Source of the DNA: Pseudomonadota bacterium
GTDB taxonomy: Bacteria > Pseudomonadota > Gammaproteobacteria > Burkholderiales > Burkholderiaceae_E
Assembly (NCBI GenBank): GCA_023389055.1
Contig: JAEWFA010000057.1
Span: 1-15,998, forward strand
Reading direction: 5' to 3'
DNA length: 15,998 nucleotides
Shown: in pieces, positions 6,779 through 12,784 of the stretch
Layout of the letters: each line of letters opens with the position of its first letter
How positions within the stretch are numbered: the stretch's first letter is position 1
Notes under the pieces: generated by a model
Told to the model about the DNA's origin: nothing
Seen by the model: the letters and a program-made list of their open reading frames with translations, nothing else
Databases searched by the model: none
Position numbers and translations under genes: made by a program

Positions 6779-7558
6779 TCAGTTCCGGGGTCGGTTGCCG
6801 AAGAGCGCCGTCCCGATCCTCACGATCGTCGCGCCTTCGGCGATCGCCGACTCCAGGTCGGCCGACATTCCCATCGACAGCGTATCGAAGCCATCGGCCG
6901 CCTCCCGGTCGAGCGCGCCGCGTATGCGTTCGTGCAGGCTACGCAACCCGGCGAACCGGCTGCGCTGCAGCGAGACATCGTCGGTGGGTTCGGGAATCGC
7001 GGTGAGTCCGCGCACGCGCAGCGCCGGCAGGGCGCGGCATGCCTGCACCAGCGCGCAGGCTTCCTCGGGGGCCACGCCGCTCTTCGACGACTCGCCCGAG
7101 ACGTTCACCTGCACGCATACCTGGATCGGTCCGAGCGCCGACGGCCGCTGTTCCGACAGTCGCCGGGCAATCTTCTCGCGGTCGATCGAGTGCACCCAAT
7201 CGAAGTTCCCGGCGATCGGTCGGGTCTTGTTGGACTGGATCGGGCCGATGAAGTGCCACGAGAGCGGCTGACGCCGCTCAGGCCACGAGAGCGGCTGACG
7301 CTGCTGCGGCCCCGCGAGTGTAGGCGCTGACCGCTCGTCGCGGCATGCCGCGATCTTGTCCAGCGCTTCTTGCACGTAGTTCTCGCCGAACGCACGCTGC
7401 CCCAGGGCTGCGAGCGCGAGGACGTCCGAGGCGGGAAAGGTCTTGCTGACCGCCAGCAGGTGCACCGACTCGCGTCGCCGCGCGGCGGATTCGCAGGCGC
7501 GGTCGATTCGCGCGAGGACGCGCTCGTAGCTTTGCCGCAACGGGGAGTCGCCGTTCAT
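6779..7558 (-). CDS. yggS: YggS/PROSC-family pyridoxal-phosphate homeostasis protein, with internal insertion
   Basis: A 259-residue PLP-binding protein of the YggS family (fold type III barrel). It buffers PLP and affects amino-acid homeostasis, and no enzymatic reaction is established. The PLP lysine is expected at K39 in L-L-A-V-S-K-T. F-G-E-N-Y-V-Q-E-A (57-65), H-F-I-G-P-I-Q-S-N-K-T (102-112), S-M-G-M-S-A-D-L and the C-terminal R-I-G-T-A-L-F-G are all present. It is about 25 residues longer than E. coli YggS (234). Most of the excess is a tandemly duplicated R-Q-P-L-S-W stretch at residues 87-101, just before the H-F-I-G strand. The reading frame is intact. The ATG at 7558 follows an AGGA ribosome-binding site. 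It diverges from pilT, as in many proteobacteria. Confidence 0.95.
   Translation of the reverse strand: MNGDSPLRQSYERVLARIDRACESAARRRESVHLLAVSKTFPASDVLALAALGQRAFGENYVQEALDKIAACRDERSAPTLAGPQQRQPLSWPERRQPLSWHFIGPIQSNKTRPIAGNFDWVHSIDREKIARRLSEQRPSALGPIQVCVQVNVSGESSKSGVAPEEACALVQACRALPALRVRGLTAIPEPTDDVSLQRSRFAGLRSLHERIRGALDREAADGFDTLSMGMSADLESAIAEGATIVRIGTALFGNRPRN
7255..7308 (-). repeat. 27-bp tandem duplication inside yggS
   Basis: Two copies of a 27-bp unit (7255-7281 and 7282-7308) share an identical first 20 bases (7255-7274 and 7282-7301) and 24 of 27 bases overall. The following bases (7309-7318) match the unit start at 8 of 10, hinting at an older third copy. The period is nine codons, so the frame is kept and the protein gains a repeated R-Q-P-L-S-W. 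Confidence 0.9.
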
Positions 7559-7677
7559 CGTCCTGGAGTCCGTCCGGGCTGTCGGTCGCTGCCCGGGTCG
7601 GCCGTGTTCCTGAAGATCGGTCCGTGAAGATAACAGTGCGGCGATGACAGTGTGATCGCCGCCAGCGAAGGAGTCCG
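7559..7677. other. Divergent intergenic region yggS / pilT
   Basis: This 119-base gap must hold the promoters of yggS and pilT. The only clear signal is the pilT ribosome-binding site AAGGAG (7667-7672), 5 bases before the ATG. I see no convincing -35/-10 pair in either direction. GATAAC at 7629-7634 is a poor -10 candidate for pilT. Confidence 0.4.
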
Positions 7678-8721
7678 ATGGACATCGCCGAACTGCTCGC
7701 GTTCGCCGTCAAGAACAAGGCGTCGGACCTGCACCTGTCTTCCGGCCTGCCGCCGATGATCCGCGTGCACGGCGACGTGCGCCGAATCAATCTGCCGCCG
7801 ATGGAGCACAAGGACGTCCACGGCATGATCTACGACATCATGAACGACTCGCAGCGCAAGGAGTACGAGGAGCACCTCGAGTGCGACTTCTCCTTCGCGA
7901 TTCCGGGTCTGGCACGCTTTCGCGTGAATGCCTTCGTGCAGCAGCGCGGCGCCGGCGCCGTGATGCGCACGATTCCGTCGAAGATCCTCACGCTGGAAGA
8001 GTTGAACGCGCCGAAGATCTTCACCGAGATCTCGATGACGCCGCGCGGGCTCGTGCTCGTCACCGGCCCAACCGGCTCGGGAAAGTCGACCACGCTGGCG
8101 GCGATGATCAACCACATCAACGAGAACGTCTACGGCCACATCCTCACGGTGGAGGATCCGATCGAATTCGTCCACGAATCGAAGCGCTGCCTGATCAACC
8201 AGCGGGAAGTCGGGCCGATGACGCTTTCGTTCAACAACGCGCTGCGCTCGGCGTTGCGCGAGGACCCGGACATCATCCTCGTCGGTGAGTTGCGCGACCT
8301 GGAGACGATCCGCCTCGCGCTCACCGCCGCCGAAACCGGCCACCTCGTGTTCGGCACCCTGCACACGTCGTCCGCCGCGAAGACCATCGATCGCGTGATC
8401 GACGTGTTTCCGGCGGCCGAGAAGGACATGGTGCGCTCGATGCTGTCGGAGTCGCTGCGCGCGGTGATCTCGCAGACGCTGCTGAAGACGAAGGACGGCA
8501 ACGGGCGTGTAGCGGCGCACGAGATCATGATCGGCACTCCCGCGATCCGCAACCTGATCCGCGAGGCGAAGGTGGCGCAGATGAACTCGGCGATCCAGAC
8601 GGGCGGGTCGGTGGGAATGCAGACCCTCGATCAGTGCCTCGCCGACCTCGTTCGTCGCAACTCGATCTCGATGCCCGAAGCCCGAGCGGTTGCGACGGTG
8701 AAAGACAATTTCCCCGGATGA
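7678..8721 (+). CDS. pilT: Type IV pilus retraction ATPase PilT
   Basis: A 347-residue cytoplasmic hexameric secretion ATPase that depolymerises pilin to retract type IV pili, driving twitching motility and DNA uptake. Motifs in order are Walker A G-P-T-G-S-G-K-S-T (130-138, K136), Asp box T-V-E-D-P-I-E-F (157-164), Walker B D-I-I-L-V-G-E-L-R-D (198-207, E204) and His box T-G-H-L-V-F-G-T-L-H-T (220-230). The PilT-specific A-I-R-N-L-I-R-E motif lies near the C-terminus and is needed for retraction in studied homologues. It starts at ATG 7678 after AAGGAG. pilU follows after 28 bases and is probably co-transcribed. Length is standard (344 in Pseudomonas). Confidence 0.97.
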   Translation: MDIAELLAFAVKNKASDLHLSSGLPPMIRVHGDVRRINLPPMEHKDVHGMIYDIMNDSQRKEYEEHLECDFSFAIPGLARFRVNAFVQQRGAGAVMRTIPSKILTLEELNAPKIFTEISMTPRGLVLVTGPTGSGKSTTLAAMINHINENVYGHILTVEDPIEFVHESKRCLINQREVGPMTLSFNNALRSALREDPDIILVGELRDLETIRLALTAAETGHLVFGTLHTSSAAKTIDRVIDVFPAAEKDMVRSMLSESLRAVISQTLLKTKDGNGRVAAHEIMIGTPAIRNLIREAKVAQMNSAIQTGGSVGMQTLDQCLADLVRRNSISMPEARAVATVKDNFPG

Positions 8722-8749
8722 CCGAACACCCAACCAAGGTGCTCTCAGA

Positions 8750-9883
8750 ATGGAACGCGAACAAGCCGCCAAATTTCTGCACGACCTCCTGAAGCTGATG
8801 CTCGCGCGTAACGGCTCGGACCTGTTCCTCACGGCCGAGTTTCCGCCGGCGTTCAAGATCGACGGGCGCGTGCAGCCGGTGTCGGGGACGCCGCTGTCGC
8901 CGCAGCACACGGTGGAGCTGGCGCGTGCGGTGATGAACGACAAGCAGGCCGCCGAGTTCGAGGCGCACAAGGAGGTGAACTTCGCGATCAGCCCGTCGGG
9001 CATCGGGCGGTTCCGCGTGAACGCCTTCATGCAGCAGAACCGCGTAGGCATCGTGCTGCGCACGATCAACACCGAGATCCCCAATTTCGAGCAGCTGCAG
9101 CTGCCGTCGGTGTTGAAGGAGCTCGCGCTGACCAAGCGCGGGCTGACGATCATCGTCGGCGCGACCGGCTCGGGCAAGTCGAACACGCTGGCGGCGCTGA
9201 TCGGACACCGCAACGAGATGACGCACGGCCACATCGTCACCATCGAGGACCCGGTCGAGTTCGTTCATCCGCATCGCAACTGCATCGTCACCCACCGGGA
9301 GGTGGGCGTCGACACCGAGGGATGGGAGATCGCGCTGAAGAACACGTTGCGCCAGGCGCCCGACGTGATCATGATCGGCGAGATTCGCGACCGCGAGACG
9401 ATGGAGCACGCGGTGGCCTTCGCCGAGACCGGACACCTGTGCCTGGCGACGCTGCACTCCAACAGCGCGAACCAGGCGCTCGACCGGATCATCAACTTCT
9501 TTCCCGAGGAGCGCAGGGCCCAACTGCTGATGGACCTATCGCTGAACCTCAAGGCGATCATCTCGCAGCGACTGATTCCGTCGCTGGGCGGCAAGGGCCG
9601 CGTGCCGGCGGTGGAGATCATGCTGAACTCGCCGCTGATCGCGGACCTGATCTACAAGGGCGACGTCGGCGGGATCAAGGAGATCATGAAGAAAAGCCGC
9701 GAACTCGGCATGCAGACCTTCGACCAGGCGCTGTTCGACCTGTTCGAGGTCGGGCGCATCAGCTACGACGATGCGTTGCGCAACGCCGATTCGGTGAACG
9801 ACCTGCGGCTGAACATCAAGCTGAACAGCAAACGCTCGGAGAGCGATCTCACGCGCAATACCGAGCACCTGGGCATCGTCTGA
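8750..9883 (+). CDS. pilU: PilT-dependent pilus retraction ATPase PilU
   Basis: A 377-residue paralogue of PilT (382 in Pseudomonas) that supports forceful retraction together with PilT. It carries Walker A G-A-T-G-S-G-K-S-N (137-145, K143), Asp box T-I-E-D-P-V-E-F (164-171), Walker B D-V-I-M-I-G-E-I-R-D (205-214, E211) and His box T-G-H-L-C-L-A-T-L-H-S (227-237). It differs from PilT in having a C-terminal extension of about 30 residues, rich in N, K and S, and in lacking the A-I-R-N-L-I-R-E motif (S-P-L-I-A-D-L-I instead), as expected for PilU. The ATG at 8750 has only a weak AAGGTG-type ribosome-binding site. The stop is 27 bases from the end of convergent infA. Confidence 0.95.
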   Translation: MEREQAAKFLHDLLKLMLARNGSDLFLTAEFPPAFKIDGRVQPVSGTPLSPQHTVELARAVMNDKQAAEFEAHKEVNFAISPSGIGRFRVNAFMQQNRVGIVLRTINTEIPNFEQLQLPSVLKELALTKRGLTIIVGATGSGKSNTLAALIGHRNEMTHGHIVTIEDPVEFVHPHRNCIVTHREVGVDTEGWEIALKNTLRQAPDVIMIGEIRDRETMEHAVAFAETGHLCLATLHSNSANQALDRIINFFPEERRAQLLMDLSLNLKAIISQRLIPSLGGKGRVPAVEIMLNSPLIADLIYKGDVGGIKEIMKKSRELGMQTFDQALFDLFEVGRISYDDALRNADSVNDLRLNIKLNSKRSESDLTRNTEHLGIV

Positions 9884-9896
9884 CGATCTTTGCGGC

Positions 9897-9910
9897 GCGG
9901 ACCGATCCGC
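9897..9910. terminator. Small hairpin between convergent pilU and infA
   Basis: GCGGA (9897-9901), loop CCGA and TCCGC (9906-9910) form a 5-bp stem filling the 27-base gap between the two stops. No T-run follows on either strand, so a terminator role is tentative. Confidence 0.3.
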
Positions 9911-10132
9911 TCAGTCCTTGTGGCGGAAGCGGATGCGTCCCTTCGTGAGATCGTAGGGCGACAACTCCATCGTGACGCGATCGCCGGGAAGCACGCGGAT
10001 GCGGTGCTTCTTCATCTTGCCGGCCGCATAGGCCGACACCTCGACGCCGTTGTTCAGCGTGACCCGATAGCGCGTATCGGGCAGCACTTCGGCGACGACG
10101 CCTTCCATCTCGATCAACTCTTCCTTGGCCAT
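9911..10132 (-). CDS. infA: Translation initiation factor IF-1 (stand-alone infA)
   Basis: A 73-residue S1/OB-fold protein. M-A-K-E-E-L-I-E-M-E-G-V-V at the start, R-Y-R-V-T-L-N-N-G, G-K-M-K-K-H-R-I-R-V and S-P-Y-D-L-T-K-G-R-I at 58-67 match IF-1 along its whole length (72 in E. coli). IF-1 binds the ribosomal A site with IF-2 and IF-3 during initiation. The start is fixed by a perfect AGGAGG (10143-10138) 5 bases before the ATG, although the frame stays open for over 600 bases upstream without a plausible start. The gene is outside a ribosomal-protein operon. Many betaproteobacteria carry an extra infA beside the one in the ribosomal cluster, and this may be that copy. Its leader is long and repetitive. 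Confidence 0.93.
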   Translation of the reverse strand: MAKEELIEMEGVVAEVLPDTRYRVTLNNGVEVSAYAAGKMKKHRIRVLPGDRVTMELSPYDLTKGRIRFRHKD

Positions 10133-10227
10133 CTCGGCCTCCTGTGTCTGGCGCTCAGTTGCCTGCTCAGCTGCCTGCTCGGTTGCCTTCTCGCCTGCCT
10201 TGCGACCGGTGCGCCGATCGGCGACAT
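10114..10227 (-). CDS. Possible 37-residue leader ORF overlapping infA start
   Basis: An ATG at 10227 preceded by GGAAG (6 bases away) opens a 37-residue frame that runs through the 12-bp repeat and stops at 10114, overlapping the infA start by 19 bases in another frame. The peptide is very basic, with repeated S-R-Q-L units in the middle and no recognisable domain. It could be a translated leader coupling infA expression to an upstream ribosome, or a chance frame in GC-rich DNA. No homology is claimed. Confidence 0.2.
   Translation of the reverse strand: MSPIGAPVARQARRQPSRQLSRQLSARHRRPRWPRKS
10138..10143 (-). promoter_or_regulatory. Consensus ribosome-binding site of infA
   Basis: On the minus strand AGGAGG ends 5 bases before the ATG at 10132. 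It is the strongest Shine-Dalgarno in the window and decides the start against the long upstream open frame. Confidence 0.8.
10153..10200 (-). repeat. 12-bp tandem repeat in the infA leader
   Basis: Four consecutive 12-bp units on the plus strand read GCTCAGTTGCCT, GCTCAGCTGCCT, GCTCGGTTGCCT and TCTCGCCTGCCT. The first three differ at only one or two positions and the fourth is degenerate. The array ends 10 bases upstream of the infA ribosome-binding site. On the transcribed strand it is AGGCARCYGAGC-like. Confidence 0.85.
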
Positions 10228-10396
10228 GATGCGCTTCCGGACAGACGGATACGGAAATTGTCGTGCCGGCCCCGGCATCGAGGGAAACGCGCGGCTGCCG
10301 TGCCGGCGAAGGGGCATTCGACGCACGAAACGCGTCGGCGGCACGGCGATTCCGGCGTGACCGCCGGCTTCGGGCGCGGGCAATGCTAAACCGCTG

Positions 10397-10402
10397 ATTG
10401 TA
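10397..10402 (-). promoter_or_regulatory. Candidate -10 element for infA
   Basis: TACAAT on the minus strand (10402-10397) matches the -10 consensus at 5/6. No good -35 is seen 16-18 bases upstream. If used, it gives a leader of about 260 bases before infA that includes the tandem repeat and the possible leader ORF. Confidence 0.35.
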
Positions 10403-10423
10403 CGCGAGAAGGGCCTTCGCGGT

Positions 10424-11617
10424 ATGCGGGGTTTGCTTCGTCCCCACCGATCGTCTATAACGGCCTGCATGTCGTTGTCGGGGTTCCTGCGCCGCCTGCC
10501 GTGTAGCGTCGCGCGCCTTCTTCGCTCGCAGGCCCCCGCCCCGATCGCGGTCGCCGTCGCTTGCCTGGCGCCGTTGCCGGCCACTGCCGACACCGTGCTG
10601 CTGCACAACGGCGATCGGCTCACGGGGCGCATCCTGCACCTGTCGCCCGACTCGCTCACGCTGGAGACCACCTGGGCCGGCGAGATGAAGATCCGTCGAT
10701 TCGAGGTTCGAGCGATCGAAACCGACAAGCCCGTCGTCGTGCTGCGCGAGCGCACCGAGCGCACCGAGTGGGCGGTCATCTCGCCCGGCGACCCCGGACG
10801 GATGATGGTTCGGCACGTCTCACCCGAGGAAGTGTTCGGCACCTCTTCGGCTCGCGGTGAACCGGAGAATGCGCAACCCGAGCCGGCGCCCGAGACGCCG
10901 CTCGACGTCGCCTCGCGATCGATTCGCTACATCAATCCGAAACCCGAGGAGAGCGGCGAGGGCGTGTCGCGCGACGGGCGCATCACGCTTTCCGGTGCGG
11001 TGCTGCAGGGCAACAGCAAAGGCGAGCGTCTGTACGTCGAGTCGGACTTCAATACCCGAGCGCGTGACTGGCGCTACTCGCTCGGCCTGAAGGCGCGACG
11101 CGAGCGCGACGCGGGAAATCTCGTGTCGTCGAACTGGTTGCTTTCGGGCAACTACGACCGCTTCCTCGCCGGCAGCTCGCGGTTCGCCTACCTGCGCACC
11201 TCGCTCGAGGAAGACCGCTTTCGCGACATCGAGTTGCGGACGGCGATCGGAGCCGGCCTCGGAACGCAGTTGCTGCAGACCGAGCGGACCCAATTGTCGT
11301 TGCGCGCCGGTCTCGACGCCGTCGACTGGCGCCGCTTCGCCGGCGCCGATGAGAGCTATCCCGCCTTCGGTTGGGGCGTGAACCTCACCCGGCGCGTCGA
11401 ATGGTTCGCTGCGGAGCTCTTCCACGACCAGACCGGCTACTGGAACCTGCACGATACGTCGCAGGTCACCGTCCGCAGCCGCAGCGGCATTCGCCTGCCT
11501 TTCGTCTCCGGACTGACGGCGTCGCTGCAGCTGAACCTCGACTGGGAAGGCGAACCGGCGGCAGGCCGGCACGCGACGGATGCGAGCTGGTTGATCGGCG
11601 TCGGCTATGCGTGGTGA
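10424..11617 (+). CDS. DUF481 (YdiY-like) outer-membrane beta-barrel protein
   Basis: Up to 397 residues. A signal peptide ends in P-A-T-A before D56. A small N-terminal domain (about 56-105) with L-H-N-G-D-R-L-T-G-R-I follows, then a Pro/Glu-rich linker (about 145-175). The DUF481 barrel runs from about 185 to the end, with G-A-V-L-Q-G-N-S-K-G at 191-200. The last residues, G-V-G-Y-A-W, give the terminal aromatic typical of Omp85-assembled barrels. DUF481 proteins include 'salt-induced outer membrane protein'; the substrate is unknown. The ATG at 10424 has AAGGG about 10 bases upstream. The ATG at 10469 gives a more normal signal peptide but no ribosome-binding site, so the start is uncertain. 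Its last 11 bases overlap the lipoprotein gene. Confidence 0.82.
   Translation: MRGLLRPHRSSITACMSLSGFLRRLPCSVARLLRSQAPAPIAVAVACLAPLPATADTVLLHNGDRLTGRILHLSPDSLTLETTWAGEMKIRRFEVRAIETDKPVVVLRERTERTEWAVISPGDPGRMMVRHVSPEEVFGTSSARGEPENAQPEPAPETPLDVASRSIRYINPKPEESGEGVSRDGRITLSGAVLQGNSKGERLYVESDFNTRARDWRYSLGLKARRERDAGNLVSSNWLLSGNYDRFLAGSSRFAYLRTSLEEDRFRDIELRTAIGAGLGTQLLQTERTQLSLRAGLDAVDWRRFAGADESYPAFGWGVNLTRRVEWFAAELFHDQTGYWNLHDTSQVTVRSRSGIRLPFVSGLTASLQLNLDWEGEPAAGRHATDASWLIGVGYAW
10433..10461 (+). promoter_or_regulatory. Candidate sigma-70 promoter at the DUF481 gene start
   Basis: TTGCTT (10433-10438) and TATAAC (10456-10461) are 17 bases apart. The -10 is good (5/6) and the -35 weak (3/6). Transcription would begin around 10468, at the second in-frame ATG (10469). 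If real, this promoter argues for that ATG, possibly as a leaderless start. Confidence 0.4.
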
Positions 11618-12365
11618 AACCGCCTCGTTCATCGTGGCCGCCTGTCTCGCCCTGCCGGCGTGCGCAGGGGTGACGCCGGATGAAAGCGGCCCTGCCGCAG
11701 CCGGGACAACGAGCGCCGCGACGGCGCCGGGTTCCGGTGACGTCCGACACGCCGGCGCGCGTACCTATGCCGGCGCATATTCCTGCGAAGGTTGCGTCGA
11801 ACGCACGCTGGTGGTGACGATCTTCGCCGACGGCAGCTACCGTCTGCGCGAGCTTCCGGCGCGGGGAGACCCGGTCCAGGAGCAGGGTCGATGGAGCGCG
11901 CATCCCGACGCGCCCGACCGACTGGTGCTCGAATCGACGACCGGCACTCGCGTGCTGCGGCGCACGGCACCGGACGCGTTGACCATCGTCGATCCCGAAG
12001 GACGCGAGTTGCGCGGGCTCGTCGGCGGCGTTCTCGCGCGAGTGCCCCGCGTCGATCCTCTTCCCGTCGTCCGGCGTGTCGTGGGCTTGTACCGATCCGG
12101 CGTCGAACGCGTGCTCGTCGATTGCGAGAGCGGCGCGACGCTGCGTGTGCTCGCTGGCCCTCCGGGTTCGCCGCAGGCGGCGCTCGACGCTGCCTGGAGC
12201 GAGTTGGCACCGCGCGACGACGAGGCGGTGCTCGTCGTGGTGCGCGCGCACGGTGTCGCACCGAGTGCGGGCGGCTCGCCGAGCCCGCACGAAGCGATCT
12301 CCATCGACGGCTTCGAGCGCGCAACGCGCAACGGCCGCTGCGGTGCTGCGCCGGCCGAGCGATGA
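11607..12365 (+). CDS. NlpE-like lipoprotein
   Basis: 252 residues with a short lipoprotein signal: L-A-L-P-A-C puts the lipidated Cys at 19, followed by Ala and a low-complexity Ala/Thr/Gly linker to about 50. Residues 53-135 resemble the NlpE N-terminal domain: T-Y-A-G-A-Y-S-C-E-G-C with the C60-x2-C63 pair, then F-A-D-G-S-Y-R-L and G-R-W. The second half keeps features common in NlpE-like proteins: V-D-C-E-S-G (171-176), a segment ending in L-V-V-V-R-A-H-G, and I-D-G-F-E-R followed by C245. E. coli NlpE senses surface contact and envelope defects through Cpx, but a Cpx link here is untested. It overlaps the DUF481 gene by 11 bases and the DUF423 gene by 4 (ATGA), so the three are probably co-translated. 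Confidence 0.75.
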   Translation: MRGETASFIVAACLALPACAGVTPDESGPAAAGTTSAATAPGSGDVRHAGARTYAGAYSCEGCVERTLVVTIFADGSYRLRELPARGDPVQEQGRWSAHPDAPDRLVLESTTGTRVLRRTAPDALTIVDPEGRELRGLVGGVLARVPRVDPLPVVRRVVGLYRSGVERVLVDCESGATLRVLAGPPGSPQAALDAAWSELAPRDDEAVLVVVRAHGVAPSAGGSPSPHEAISIDGFERATRNGRCGAAPAER

Positions 12366-12784
12366 ACTTCGAACGCGCCTTTCTCTTCGTCGGATCGATC
12401 TCGGCGCTCATCGCCGTCGGTGCGGGCGCGGTAGGCGCGCACGTCGCGCCACGGTTCCTGTCGCCGGGTGCACTCGAGCTATACGACGTCGCCGTGCGCT
12501 ACCAGACGCTGCATGCGATCGCGCTGTGCATCGTCGCCTTCGCCTGCGAGCGAACCGACGGCTCGGCTGCGGCGAAAGCCGCTGGTGTGCTGTTCGTCGC
12601 CGGCACGGTTCTCTTTTGCGGAGCGCTCTATCTGCATGCCATCGCCGGGCTGCGGCAGGCCGCGCGCCTGGCGCCGTTCGGCGGCGCGTCGTTCATCGCC
12701 GGCTGGGCGTGTCTCGCGTGGGCGGCGCTTCGCGCAGGCCGAACACCTCGAAGCCGAACAACCGGCACTCGATCGCCCCGTTGA
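12362..12784 (+). CDS. DUF423 (YgdD-like) inner-membrane protein
   Basis: A 140-residue protein with four hydrophobic segments. The family signature G-A-G-A-V-G-A-H near 20-27, Y-Q-T-L-H-A near 47-52 and F-C-G-A-L-Y-L-H-A near 84-92 identify DUF423. The function is unknown in all species. The ATG overlaps the stop of the NlpE-like gene (ATGA). The last 92 bases, which encode the fourth membrane segment and a basic tail, overlap the end of rlmL on the opposite strand. The tail after about residue 124 is longer than usual and Arg/Thr-rich, probably a by-product of that overlap. Confidence 0.88.
   Translation: MNFERAFLFVGSISALIAVGAGAVGAHVAPRFLSPGALELYDVAVRYQTLHAIALCIVAFACERTDGSAAAKAAGVLFVAGTVLFCGALYLHAIAGLRQAARLAPFGGASFIAGWACLAWAALRAGRTPRSRTTGTRSPR

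Larger units (their letters stand above)
10133..10423. other. Divergent intergenic region infA / DUF481 gene
   Basis: This 291-base gap contains the infA ribosome-binding site, the 12-bp tandem repeat, the possible leader ORF and a candidate minus-strand -10. The stretch 10201-10396 holds nothing else I can recognise: no conserved protein, RNA gene or riboswitch. Confidence 0.6.

Noticed and set aside
10153..10200. CRISPR-like or integrase-site array
   Set aside because: The units are contiguous 12-mers without spacers and there are no cas genes or integrase nearby, so it is a simple tandem repeat.
9911..10816. Long N-terminal extension of IF-1 through the tandem repeat (301 codons)
   Set aside because: The upstream part runs antisense to the DUF481 gene, the nearby stretch has no ATG or GTG in frame, and a perfect AGGAGG marks the 73-residue start.
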